A stretch of 64,000 bases of DNA, from assembly GCF_017311415.1 (NCBI RefSeq), contig NZ_JAEKIS010000004.1, positions 244,655 through 308,654 of the forward strand, read 5' to 3'. Of the stretch, positions 55,570 through 63,899 are shown piece by piece; position 1 is the first letter of the stretch, and each line of letters opens with the position of its first letter. The notes beneath the pieces are model-generated. The model was not told where the DNA came from, searched no databases, and saw only the letters and a list, made by a program, of their open reading frames with translations. This DNA is from Salipiger abyssi (lineage in GTDB: Bacteria; Pseudomonadota; Alphaproteobacteria; Rhodobacterales; Rhodobacteraceae). A program made the position numbers and the translations under genes.

Positions 55570-56313
55570 TTACCAGGGCTGGTTTGCCGGCCCGACGGTG
55601 AACTCGTTCACCGTGGTGTCTTCGGGCAGGTCCAGCGCAAAGGCCACGACGCGGGCGATCCGGTCGGGCGAAATGCCGAAGGCGTCATAGACCTCCTGCA
55701 TGCCGCTGCCGGCCTGCTTGTCGGTGATCGTGTCCAGCAGCTCGGTGTTGATCGCCGCCGGATAGAGCGTCGCCGTGCGGATATTGGTGCCTTCCATGGC
55801 CGATTCCATGCGCAGCACTTCCATGAAGTCGCGCACGAACCACTTGGTGCCGCCATAGACCGCCGTGCCGGCATAGGCTTTGAGCCCCGCCACCGACGAG
55901 ACCGCCAGGATGTGACCCGATTTCTGCTCGGTGAAGGTCGGCATCACGGCGGCGACACCGTTCAGCACGCCGTTGATGTTCACGTCGACCATCTGCTTCC
56001 ATTCGTCGGTCTTCAGTGCCGAGACGGCGCTGACCGGCATGATGCCCGCGTTCAGAAAGATCGCGTCGACGCGGCCAAAGCTGTCCTTGGCAAGCTTGAC
56101 GATGGCGTCGTTGTCTTCGGTCTTGGTCACGTCGATGGCCTGATAGACCGCCTCGCCGCCCGCCGCCTTGATGTCGTCGGCAATCTGCTTGAGCTTTTCC
56201 TCGCGCCGCGCACCGAGCACGACCTTGGCGCCCTTGCTGGCGATTTCCTTGGCGGTGGCCTCGCCGATCCCCGAGGACGCGCCGGTGATAATAACGACTT
56301 TGTCTTTGATCAT
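55570..56313 (-). CDS. Short-chain dehydrogenase/reductase
   Basis: A 247-residue classical SDR. The cofactor motif is 'VVIITGASSGIGEATA' (TGxxxGIG, residues 9-16), the 'NAG' strand reads 'FLNAGIMP', and the catalytic Ser/Tyr/Lys appear in 'AVSSVAGLKAY' and 'YGGTK'. The Arg in 'LGARREEKL' after the second strand suggests NADPH preference. The ATG 56313 has AGGAGA at 6 nt. It is divergent from an AraC regulator of the YqhC-like kind, a pairing common for aldehyde or ketone detoxification reductases; the substrate is unknown. Confidence 0.92.
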   Translation of the reverse strand: MIKDKVVIITGASSGIGEATAKEIASKGAKVVLGARREEKLKQIADDIKAAGGEAVYQAIDVTKTEDNDAIVKLAKDSFGRVDAIFLNAGIMPVSAVSALKTDEWKQMVDVNINGVLNGVAAVMPTFTEQKSGHILAVSSVAGLKAYAGTAVYGGTKWFVRDFMEVLRMESAMEGTNIRTATLYPAAINTELLDTITDKQAGSGMQEVYDAFGISPDRIARVVAFALDLPEDTTVNEFTVGPANQPW

Positions 56314-56535
56314 GACAGATCTCCTATTCTTTGCCTCTGTGCCAGGCGCCGCCCCGGTCATGCCTCTCGGCATCGGCCGGCCCTCGGCTCGACTACATCA
56401 ATCCCACAGATCATCGCGTATACGGTAGAATGATGCGCCGCATTTCTTGCCTGATCCTCCGAGACCTGAAAATTTCTGACGACGGCAAGGCAGCGCTTCG
56501 CTATGCTGTATGCAGCAACCGCAAGGAGCGACCGC

Positions 56536-57483
56536 ATGTCAGAGCAGATCCGTATCGAGACGCCGAATGCCGGCATCCGTGCCCGTCAGGCAGAGCTTGC
56601 CGCGATCATCGACCCGTGGACGGTGGGCAAAGAAGACTACGCCACCGCTTTGCCAAATCTAGGTCTGTTCCGGCGCGAATCCACCTCCGAGCCCCATGCC
56701 TGCATGATCGAGCCCAGCATCATCATCGTCTGCCAGGGCGTGAAGCAGATGCATATCGGCGCGCGGGGCCTGACCTATGACAGCGAGCGGTTCCTTGTCG
56801 CCTCGCTCGACCTTCCCGGCGACAGCCGCGTGCTGGAGGCGAGCCCCGACCGCCCCTGTCTCGGCCTGGTGCTGCGGCTCGATCTGCGGCTGATCGCCGA
56901 ACTCAGCACGCAGGTCAGATCCGCGCCCGCGCGGGACCGCAGCATGGAGCCGAGCGCCGCCATCGGCCAGCTAACGCCGGAGCTGTTGGCGCCCTTCGCC
57001 CGGCTCGTGGCGCTGCTGGACGAGCCCGAGGCGATCCCGGTGCTGGCGCCGCTGATCGAGCGCGAAATCCATTACCGGCTGTTGCAGAGCGATCAGGCGC
57101 CGCGGCTGCTGCGCATGGTTTCGGTCGGCAGCCAGAGCCATCGCATCGCCCGCGCCATCGACTGGCTGAAAACGCATTACGCCGAGCCGCTGAAGGTCGA
57201 GGAGCTCGCCGCGCAGATCCATATGAGCCCGTCGAGCCTGCATCATCATTTCCGCCAGCTCACCGCCATGAGCCCGCTGCAATATCAAAAGCGGCTGCGA
57301 CTCAACGAGGCGCGGCGGCTGATGCTGACCGACGATTTCGACGCGGCGGGCGCGGCCTTCAATGTCGGCTATGAGAGCCCGTCGCAGTTCAGCCGCGAAT
57401 ACAGCCGGCTGTTCGGCGCCCCACCGCGCCGCGATATCGAGCGCATCCGCGACCGCGCCGCCGCGCCGCAGGCGCTGGCCTAA
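56536..57483 (+). CDS. AraC family regulator with AraC_N (YqhC-like) domain
   Basis: A 315-residue regulator. The N-terminal AraC_N cupin-like domain (residues about 25-180) has 'EPHACMIEPSIIIVCQGVKQ'. The C-terminal double HTH (about 205-305) has 'VEELAAQIHMSPSSLHHHFRQL' and 'GYESPSQFSREYSRLFG'. AAGGAG precedes the ATG 56536 at 7 nt. Divergent from the SDR gene, it probably induces it in response to a reactive aldehyde or related stress, as YqhC does for YqhD (inference). Its stop overlaps that of the convergent nitroreductase gene. Confidence 0.92.
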   Translation: MSEQIRIETPNAGIRARQAELAAIIDPWTVGKEDYATALPNLGLFRRESTSEPHACMIEPSIIIVCQGVKQMHIGARGLTYDSERFLVASLDLPGDSRVLEASPDRPCLGLVLRLDLRLIAELSTQVRSAPARDRSMEPSAAIGQLTPELLAPFARLVALLDEPEAIPVLAPLIEREIHYRLLQSDQAPRLLRMVSVGSQSHRIARAIDWLKTHYAEPLKVEELAAQIHMSPSSLHHHFRQLTAMSPLQYQKRLRLNEARRLMLTDDFDAAGAAFNVGYESPSQFSREYSRLFGAPPRRDIERIRDRAAAPQALA

Positions 57484-58157
57484 AAGCCCCGGAAGCTGGC
57501 GAACGCCTTATGCTTCAGCCGCTCGGTTTGCACCCCGTTGACCGGGTGCGAGGGGTCGGGATGGCCGAGCGCGATGCCGCAGACGACCATCTCCTCCTCC
57601 GGCAGCTCCAGATGCGCATGGGCGATATCGGCGACCTCGGCAATCGCGCCAATGCCGCAGGCACCAAGCCCCCTGCCCTCGGCGGCAAGAAAGAAGCTTT
57701 GCATCACCATGCCGAGATCCATGAAACAGCCCGCGCCCATGCGGCGGTCGATGGTCACGACGAGGCCGACCGGCGCATCGAAAAAGCGGTAATTGCGGGC
57801 GAATTGCGCGCGCCTTGCGGCCACGTCGCGGCGCGCGATCCCCAGCGCGGAATAGAGCGCATAGCCCGCCGCCCGCTGCCGCGCCTTGTATTCGGCGGGC
57901 ATGGGCGCGGGGAAATAGCTGTATTCGCTGACCGGAGGGCGCCCGCTCGTGGCGGCGCGCTCAAGCGCGTCGGCGAGCGCGGCCAGCGGCTCTCCGGCCA
58001 GGACATGGAACCGCCCCGGCTGGAGATTGGCGCCGGACGGCGCGGTACGGGCGAGATCGAGCAGCTCGGCCACCTCCTCGCGCGGCACCGGATCGGGCCG
58101 GAAGGCCCGAACCGAACGCCGTGCACGCAGGACTGCGTCGAGCGCCCCGCCGCTCAT
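57480..58157 (-). CDS. Nitroreductase family protein
   Basis: A 225-residue FMN-binding fold. 'ARRSVRAFRPDPVPREEVAE' with Arg-Arg-Ser for FMN phosphate, 'APSGANLQPGRFHVL', and 'GLGACGIGAIAEVADIAHAH' near the C-terminus are standard. It reduces a nitro, quinone or flavin-type substrate with NAD(P)H; the real role is unknown. It overlaps bioY by 4 bp as the last gene of the biotin-transporter operon. It is not clearly BluB. Stop codons of this gene and the convergent AraC gene overlap. Confidence 0.88.
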   Translation of the reverse strand: MSGGALDAVLRARRSVRAFRPDPVPREEVAELLDLARTAPSGANLQPGRFHVLAGEPLAALADALERAATSGRPPVSEYSYFPAPMPAEYKARQRAAGYALYSALGIARRDVAARRAQFARNYRFFDAPVGLVVTIDRRMGAGCFMDLGMVMQSFFLAAEGRGLGACGIGAIAEVADIAHAHLELPEEEMVVCGIALGHPDPSHPVNGVQTERLKHKAFASFRGF

Positions 58158-58699
58158 GAGCGCGACAGCACGCTCGCCGGACGCGCCCGCGCCAGCGCCG
58201 AGGTCAGCATGCCGGCGATCACCGCCTTAATGGCGTCGCCCGGCAGGAAGGGCGTGGCCAGCAGCGTCGCCTCGGCCAGCGTCTTGTCGAGGGTGACGGC
58301 CATGCCGACGATGCCACAGATATACATGAAGAGAATGCCCCCGATGGCCGCGCCCGCCGTCGCGGTCACGATCAGCGGCAGGCTGCGGGTCTTCTCGACG
58401 ATGAGCCCGGCGACAAAGGCGGTGACCGGGAAGCCGACGAGGAAGCCCACGGTCGGCGAGGCAAACACACCGAGACCGCCGCGACCGCCGGCCAGCAGCG
58501 GCAGCCCCAGCGCCACGAGCAGCAGGAAGAGCAGCACGGCAAGCGCGCCACGGCGGGCACCCAGCACGGTGCCGCACATCATCACGCCGAGGCTCTGCGC
58601 GGTGATCGGCACCCCGAAACCGAGGGTGATCGCCGGGATCAGCCCGAGCACAGCGATCAGCGCGGCGAACAGCGCGATCATCACAACGTTGCGTTCCAT
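58154..58699 (-). CDS. bioY: Biotin transporter S component BioY
   Basis: A 181-residue membrane protein of six segments. BioY features: 'IPAITLGFGVPITAQSLGVMM', 'LGARRGALAVLLFLLLVALG', 'GGRGGLGVFASPTVGFLVGF' and 'FLPGDAIKAVIAG'. It binds biotin with high affinity and, with BioMN, forms an energy-coupling-factor importer. Start at 58699 after AAGGAGA. It lies 69 bp after bioN; the gap holds a hairpin. Confidence 0.93.
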   Translation of the reverse strand: MERNVVMIALFAALIAVLGLIPAITLGFGVPITAQSLGVMMCGTVLGARRGALAVLLFLLLVALGLPLLAGGRGGLGVFASPTVGFLVGFPVTAFVAGLIVEKTRSLPLIVTATAGAAIGGILFMYICGIVGMAVTLDKTLAEATLLATPFLPGDAIKAVIAGMLTSALARARPASVLSRS

Positions 58700-58768
58700 C
58701 GTGGTCGTCTCCTTATTGACGTCGGGACAGGGTTTCCCGGCAGTAGCAGCCCCCGCCGGGATTTGCAT
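58700..58768 (-). promoter_or_regulatory. Possible structured leader of bioY
   Basis: On the minus strand CCCGGC...GCCGGG (13-nt loop) is followed by a second short CGGG...CCCG pairing just before the ribosome site. It may control bioY translation or be a processing site; not assigned to a known RNA family. A BioR box (TTAT-type palindrome) is not present. Confidence 0.3.
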
Positions 58769-59398
58769 CTATTGATCGGCCCCCGGCGGCGCCTGCCCGA
58801 TGCCGCCGCGCGCGCGCAGCGCCTCGGCGACCTGCTCGGCATCGTCGATGGCCAGCAGCCCCAGCGGCAGCACGATGCGCCAGCCCGGAGCGCGGGCGCT
58901 GCGGGCGCGCCAGGCCTCGCGCAGCCCCCGTGCCTTGGCCAGCAGGACGGGGGTGAAGCGAATGGTGACCGCCATGGCGAACCCGACCGGCGCGGGGTCG
59001 AGACCGATGCGCCGTAGCGGCGACAGCAGGCGCAGCACCACATCGGTCAGATCGTCGAGCCGGCTGGTCATGGTGACGAGGTTGGCGATGCCCACCGCCG
59101 CAATCAGCCGCAGCACCAGCGCCACGCCGCGCGCCGGGGCGCCTTCGATCAGATGCCAGACGAGCAGCACGACCACGAAGGGCCAGAGCGGGCGCGACAG
59201 GCGCAGCCCCTCGCGAAAGAACCGCCGCCCGCCGACGAGATAGGCCGCCGCCACCGCCCATGTGATCGCCGCGAGCCAGAGCGGGCTGTCGATCAGGTAG
59301 ATGCCCAGCACGCTCAGCGAGGCGATGGCGAGTTTCACCCCCGCCGGCCAGCGGTGATAAGGCGTCTCAATCGAAGAGGTCAGTGCCAGCATCGGCAT
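58769..59398 (-). CDS. bioN: Energy-coupling factor transporter transmembrane component BioN
   Basis: A 209-residue EcfT-type membrane protein. It has several hydrophobic helices and, at the C-terminus, 'QVAEALRARGGIG', the Ala-Arg-Gly motif that inserts into the ATPase grooves. It couples BioM ATP hydrolysis to BioY. It overlaps bioM by about 32 bp, or 26 bp if the internal ATG at 59392 is used. Confidence 0.9.
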   Translation of the reverse strand: MPMLALTSSIETPYHRWPAGVKLAIASLSVLGIYLIDSPLWLAAITWAVAAAYLVGGRRFFREGLRLSRPLWPFVVVLLVWHLIEGAPARGVALVLRLIAAVGIANLVTMTSRLDDLTDVVLRLLSPLRRIGLDPAPVGFAMAVTIRFTPVLLAKARGLREAWRARSARAPGWRIVLPLGLLAIDDAEQVAEALRARGGIGQAPPGADQ

Positions 59399-60128
59399 CC
59401 TCCTCCATCGCGGCGAGATAGAGCGCCAGCGTCTCCTCCGGCGGGCCGTCGGCGCGCACCCTGCCCTCGTCGAGCCAGATCACCCGGTCATAGCCGTCGA
59501 GCGCAGACGGGTCGTGGGTGATCTGGAGCACGCGCGGCGCCACTCCGTCGAGCATCCGCCGCAACTGCCGCGTGGTGGGAATATCGAGCCCGGAAAACGG
59601 CTCGTCGAGCAGGATCACCGCAGGCGACATCGCCAGCACCGCCATCAGGCAGAGCAGATGCCGCTGGCCCTGTGAGAGCTCGGTGACCGAGCGCTCGCGC
59701 CAGGCGCGCTTGCCGAACCGGTCGAGCATCGCATCGGCCCCGGCGGCGGCCTCCGCCCGCGACTGACCGAGCTGCTTGAGCCCGAAGGCCAGCTCTTCGG
59801 CGACGGTGGGAAAGATGATCTGATGATCGGGGTTCTGAAACAGCACACCGATCAGCCGCAGCGCCGCGCGCCGGTCGCGCGCCACATCGGTGCCGCCGAT
59901 CGTCACCTCGCCACTGTCGGGCGCGATCAGCCCGGCAAGCACCCGCGCCAGGGTGGATTTGCCCGAGCCGTTGCGGCCCACAAGTCCGATGCGCCGTTCC
60001 GTCAGCGTCAAGTCGATGCCGCGCAGCACCTCGCGCCCGGCGAGGCTGTGGGCGACGCCGCGCAGCTCTATGGCCGCGTCGGATGCGACAACAGCCTCTT
60101 TGCCGGGGTTGCGGCCAAATCCCATCAT
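59367..60128 (-). CDS. bioM: Energy-coupling factor transporter ATPase BioM
   Basis: A 253-residue ABC ATPase: Walker A 'VGRNGSGKSTLARVLAG', Q-loop 'LFQNPDHQIIFPTVAEELAF', signature 'ELSQGQRHLLCLMAVLAMSP', Walker B 'VILLDEPFSGLD'. 'FQNPDHQI' is typical of ECF/CbiO-type ATPases. The ATG at 60128 overlaps the thiolase stop by 4 bp and is preferred over a GTG at 60140. With BioN and BioY it forms the biotin importer. Confidence 0.93.
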   Translation of the reverse strand: MMGFGRNPGKEAVVASDAAIELRGVAHSLAGREVLRGIDLTLTERRIGLVGRNGSGKSTLARVLAGLIAPDSGEVTIGGTDVARDRRAALRLIGVLFQNPDHQIIFPTVAEELAFGLKQLGQSRAEAAAGADAMLDRFGKRAWRERSVTELSQGQRHLLCLMAVLAMSPAVILLDEPFSGLDIPTTRQLRRMLDGVAPRVLQITHDPSALDGYDRVIWLDEGRVRADGPPEETLALYLAAMEEDADAGTDLFD

Positions 60129-61234
60129 GCGTGCTGCCACTCCGTCACAAGGGCCGTTCCGACGCCGCCGGCGGCGGCGATGGCGACCAGACCGCGGCCG
60201 CCGCTCTCACATAGATCATGAAACAGGCGAACGGAAAGGATTGCGCCCGAAGCGCCGATGGGATGGCCCCGCGCCAGCGCCCCGCCGCGCGGATTGACGA
60301 TACGCGCATCCAGCTCCGCCAAGTCGACACAGGCCAGCGCCTGCGCGGCGAAGGCCTCCATGATCTCGGCCTGTGCGAGCTGCGCCGGCGCTAGGCTCAG
60401 CCCTGCCAGCGCGTCGCGGATCGCCGCCACCGGCGCCAGCCCCGGCAGCCCGGGGTCGCCGCCGCGCGACACGCCGCCCAGTATCGCGAGCCCCGCCAGC
60501 CCGGCGCGCCGCGCCATGTCCTCGGAGACCACCAGCGCCATCGCCGCCGCATCGGCGGCCACCGCCATATTGGCGCTGGTGACGCTGCCGCTGATGGTGC
60601 GCGCACGGGCGCAGACCGCCGGGCTCAACCGCCGGGAAAACGCGTCGCGATCCGGCAGGCCGACGATTTCCCGCGCGAGCCGGTCGCGCGCCGCGCAGGC
60701 CTTTTCGTGGCTCGACACCGCCCAGGCATCCTGCCGCGCACGATCATAGCCGAGGCTCTGTGCCAGCGCCGCCGCCGCCTCGGCCATGTCCGGGTCGCGA
60801 TCCGGCCAAGGGGTAAAGGGCGGGCGGTCATAGGCGATGGGCGCGGCACCGTCCTCGCCCGGGCGCAGGCGGATCGGGCGGCGGGAATAGCTCTCGGCGC
60901 CGCCTGCCAGCACCATATCGGCCTGCCCCGAGACGATCAGTGCGTCGGCGAGCAGCAGCGCGTCGAGCCCCGAGCAGCATTGCCGGTCGAGGCTGATCCC
61001 GGCGACGCGCTCGGGCAGCCCGGCGGCCAGCGCCGAAAGCCGCGCCGGGTTGCCCCCGGCACCGAGCGCATTGCCCAGCAGCACTTCGTCCACCGCCTCC
61101 GCCGGCAGGCCGGCATCACCCAGGCAAGCGCGCATGACGGGGGCGGCGAGCTCATGGATCTCGCGATCTGCCAGCGCTCCGCCGCGCGGCACCACCGCGC
61201 TGCGCCGCGCCGCCACGATGACCGAGCGCCTCAT
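60125..61234 (-). CDS. Thiolase-like protein with incomplete active site, in the biotin-transport operon
   Basis: A 369-residue thiolase-fold protein. The acyl-carrying Cys86 ('DRQCCSGLDA') and the His of 'RGHPIGASGA' (His324) are present. However, the Asn of the canonical 'NEAFA' is Met292 ('IMEAFA'), and the second catalytic Cys ('CxGGGxG') is Ala353 ('AIAAAGGVG'). An ordinary Claisen/thiolysis cycle is therefore doubtful; acyl-transfer or hydrolase-like chemistry is possible. It overlaps the ligase-like gene upstream and bioM downstream by 4 bp each. In Bacillus, as I recall, the BirA-controlled yhfUTS operon also joins BioY with a thiolase and an acyl-CoA ligase, so the association looks ancient and functional. 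Confidence 0.85.
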   Translation of the reverse strand: MRRSVIVAARRSAVVPRGGALADREIHELAAPVMRACLGDAGLPAEAVDEVLLGNALGAGGNPARLSALAAGLPERVAGISLDRQCCSGLDALLLADALIVSGQADMVLAGGAESYSRRPIRLRPGEDGAAPIAYDRPPFTPWPDRDPDMAEAAAALAQSLGYDRARQDAWAVSSHEKACAARDRLAREIVGLPDRDAFSRRLSPAVCARARTISGSVTSANMAVAADAAAMALVVSEDMARRAGLAGLAILGGVSRGGDPGLPGLAPVAAIRDALAGLSLAPAQLAQAEIMEAFAAQALACVDLAELDARIVNPRGGALARGHPIGASGAILSVRLFHDLCESGGRGLVAIAAAGGVGTALVTEWQHA

Positions 61235-62412
61235 GCCCCCTGCCCCAGTAGCGCCGCGAGTGCGCGCAGATCGGGCTTGCCCGAGGATAGCGCGGGCAGC
61301 GCGTCGAGCGTCACCATCCGCCTAGGTGCCGCACCGGCACCGAAGCGCTGGCGGCAGGCGGCGAGCAGCGCGCCGGTGTCGAGACCGGCGCCCGAGACAA
61401 AAGCGACAGGCAGGTTGCCGCGCGCCGGATCCGGCTCGGGCAGCACGGCGGCGGCGGTGAGGCCGGGCAGCGACAGCAGAAAGCTCTCGATGGCCTCGGG
61501 AAAGACGTTGCGGTCGGCCACGGTGAACATGCGGCTGCGGCGCCCGGCGAGAAACAGCGCGCCGGACTCCGACAGCCAGCCCAGCTCGCCGACGCTGAGA
61601 AACCCGTTGTCCCAGCGCGTATCCGGCGCAGTGCCGGCGGCATAGCTGTCGAAGAGATAGGGGCTTTCGACCCAGATCGTGCCGGTTTCGCCGGCGGGCA
61701 GATCCCGGCCCGCATCGTCGCGCACCCGCAGCGTGACCCCGGGATAGGGCCGGCCCACGGAGCCCTCGGCGCCGCCGGTCTCGTCGAGCGTGATAAAGCT
61801 GGTCTCGGCGGCACCGTAGAACCCCGTCAGGCCGGCTTTGGGAAAGAGCCGAGCTGCGGCCTCGCGCGCGGCGCGGTCGAGAAAACCACCCCCCGCCAGC
61901 ACCCGCCGTACCGAGCCGACACTCCCCCGCACGCCGGTGCCAAGCTGCCGCAACTGCGTGGGCGTCGTATAAAGCAGCGTCGGCGCCGCCTCTGCCAGAC
62001 GGCGCAGGCGCTCGTCGGGGCGGTCGGTGTCGATCACCACCGGGGTCGCGCCGAGATGCTGCGCCGCGAAGAGCCCGTAAAGCGTAAGCGAGTTGCTGAG
62101 CGGGCCCATCACCGCGATCCGGTCGCGCGCGGTGATATCCCACAAATCGCGGTCGGTCTCGAAGCAGGCCTGCCAGGAGCGCAGGCTGCGCCGGATACGC
62201 TTGGCCGGGCCGGTAGATCCGGAGGTTTCGCATTGCAGATAGCCGGGGCGCGCGGGCTGCGCCTGCGGCAGCGGACGGCCCGGGCTGATGACGCAGAATT
62301 CGCGCCCCTCCGTGGCGGATTCCAGAACATGCGCACAGGCCGCCTCCAGAGGCCGGGCGGGGATGAACGCCACGCCCGCGTCATCGGGTTGCATGCTGTT
62401 GCTGGGCGTCAT
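61231..62412 (-). CDS. Short AMP-dependent acyl-CoA synthetase/ligase-like protein
   Basis: A 393-residue adenylate-forming protein, 100 or more residues shorter than usual. Core motifs: P-loop 'CETSGSTGPAKRIR', A5 'TGFYGAAETSFITLDE', and A10 Lys in 'ALSSGKPDLRAL'. The A7 'TGDLG' is 'VGELGWLSESGALFLAGRRS', a Glu for the ribose-binding Asp. It should activate a carboxylic acid to an acyl-adenylate and acyl-CoA, probably feeding the adjacent thiolase-like protein. The ATG 62412 has GGAGG about 11 nt upstream; another Met at 62394 is possible. 4-bp overlap with the thiolase gene. Confidence 0.82.
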   Translation of the reverse strand: MTPSNSMQPDDAGVAFIPARPLEAACAHVLESATEGREFCVISPGRPLPQAQPARPGYLQCETSGSTGPAKRIRRSLRSWQACFETDRDLWDITARDRIAVMGPLSNSLTLYGLFAAQHLGATPVVIDTDRPDERLRRLAEAAPTLLYTTPTQLRQLGTGVRGSVGSVRRVLAGGGFLDRAAREAAARLFPKAGLTGFYGAAETSFITLDETGGAEGSVGRPYPGVTLRVRDDAGRDLPAGETGTIWVESPYLFDSYAAGTAPDTRWDNGFLSVGELGWLSESGALFLAGRRSRMFTVADRNVFPEAIESFLLSLPGLTAAAVLPEPDPARGNLPVAFVSGAGLDTGALLAACRQRFGAGAAPRRMVTLDALPALSSGKPDLRALAALLGQGA

Positions 62413-62525
62413 CGCGATATCTGCCTCCGAACCTCACCGCGCGCATAGAGACTGCGGCCGCGTTTTTGAAGAGGGTTCGGTGTAAGCGATGGCGCCACCG
62501 CGCTCAAGCGGCACGGCGCACGCGC

Positions 62526-63899
62526 CTAAGCCCCATCGGGGCTGGCGCGCATGAGAAGCGTTTCGAGCATCTCGGTCAGCGCCGCCGGATCGCCGTCTCC
62601 GGCGATGGCGCGTAGGGTGTTGTCGAGCCGCTCGGCGGAAAACGGCATGCCGGAGGCGGCGAAACAATCCGAGAGTTTTGCAAGCAGCGCCGGGCGCGGG
62701 ATCGGATTGTCCGCATGGCCTGCGGCGCGCCGTATCTCGGGGCTGCCGATACGGCGCCCGTCGCGCAGCGTCACGCTCACCTGGTCGAAGGCCGCAAAAC
62801 CGTCGAGCACCGGATCTGCCGTGTCGGAAAGGCGCCGGGCACAGCAGCCGATCAGCCGGGTCAGAGCGGGATCGGCGAGCCGGGCCTGTGTCAACTCGCC
62901 CAGCCCGAGTTTCCCATAGAGCAGCGCGCAGCACACGGCGAATTCCAGGCTGAACCGGGCCTCGGCCACCGTCTCCGGACGGTCGTAGCGCAGGGTCGCG
63001 GCGTGGCGCGGGCTGAGCGTGATCTCGATGCGCGCGATCTCATCCGGCACAAGTTCCGAATGCAACGCCATGGCCGCGTCGGCGCTGCGATGCGCGGCAT
63101 AGCAGATCGGATAGCGCTTGATGCTGGGCTCGGCCTGTTCCAGACGCAACCCGCTGCCTCGCAGCGCCACCGGGCGCGTCAGGTCCAGCTCGCCTTTTGG
63201 CGAATGCACCGGCAGGAAGCCATTGGGCGCCTCGAATGCATCCGGTGCGGCGCTCAGCCCGGCCCGCGCCAGCAGCGCGGCGGCAACGCCCGCCTCGGCG
63301 GCGCGCCCAGCATGCACGGGTTTGGTCATGGTGCCGAACTGCACCGTCAGACCGGCCCCCGCCGATGCAGCAATGGCCAGCGCGTTGCGGGTCTCCGCCG
63401 TACTCAGTGCCAGCAGAACCGCCGCCGCGCCGGCGGCACCGATCGGCCCCAGAATGCCCGTCGGGTGGCCACCCCTGGCGTGGTAGAGCGTGGTTTCGCG
63501 GGTGGAGATCTCGGCCCAGGCCTCGACCCCCGCCGCATAGGCCAGCAGAACCCGCCGCCCGTCGATGCGCCTGAGATCCGGCAACAGCGCCAGAATGGCC
63601 GGCACCACCACCGCGCTCACATGGCCGCCAAAGGCCACGTCGTCGAAATCCAGCGCATGGGCGGCCGTGCCAAGCAGCAGCGCCCGGTCGCGCGCGCCGC
63701 GCATCCCACCCTCTGCCGCCAGCATCCGCGACACCGCCTGCACCGGCGCCTCGCCCATGCCCGGCGCCATGACGGCGAGCGTATCGAGAAACGCCCGCTG
63801 GGCGCGTTCGGCCACCGCCGGGCTCAGCGCCGTGGGGTCGAGCCCCGCCAGCGCCGCGGCCAGATCGGCGGTGACCGCAGCCCGCGCCGCCTGCGTCAC
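62526..63899 (-). CDS. MmgE/PrpD family protein
   Basis: A 457-residue protein of the MmgE/PrpD fold (2-methylcitrate dehydratase, cis-aconitate decarboxylase and relatives). 'AAHALDFDDVAFGGHVSAVVVPAILAL' is the family hallmark; 'GGHPTGILGPIGAAGAAAVL' and 'KRYPICYAAHRSADAAMAL' are further conserved parts. Many members outside the propionate pathway have unknown dehydratase or racemase roles. It starts with GTG at 63899, overlapping the stop of the upstream HyuB-type gene by 4 bp (GTGA), so it is tied to a hydantoinase module rather than a propionate cluster. A 113-bp gap separates it from the ligase-like gene. Confidence 0.88.
   Translation of the reverse strand: MTQAARAAVTADLAAALAGLDPTALSPAVAERAQRAFLDTLAVMAPGMGEAPVQAVSRMLAAEGGMRGARDRALLLGTAAHALDFDDVAFGGHVSAVVVPAILALLPDLRRIDGRRVLLAYAAGVEAWAEISTRETTLYHARGGHPTGILGPIGAAGAAAVLLALSTAETRNALAIAASAGAGLTVQFGTMTKPVHAGRAAEAGVAAALLARAGLSAAPDAFEAPNGFLPVHSPKGELDLTRPVALRGSGLRLEQAEPSIKRYPICYAAHRSADAAMALHSELVPDEIARIEITLSPRHAATLRYDRPETVAEARFSLEFAVCCALLYGKLGLGELTQARLADPALTRLIGCCARRLSDTADPVLDGFAAFDQVSVTLRDGRRIGSPEIRRAAGHADNPIPRPALLAKLSDCFAASGMPFSAERLDNTLRAIAGDGDPAALTEMLETLLMRASPDGA

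Noticed and set aside
58761..58780. BioR-type box near the bioN stop (GCATCTATTG)
   Set aside because: Only the central six bases agree with TTATMKATAA and the palindrome ends are wrong; it also overlaps the bioN stop codon.
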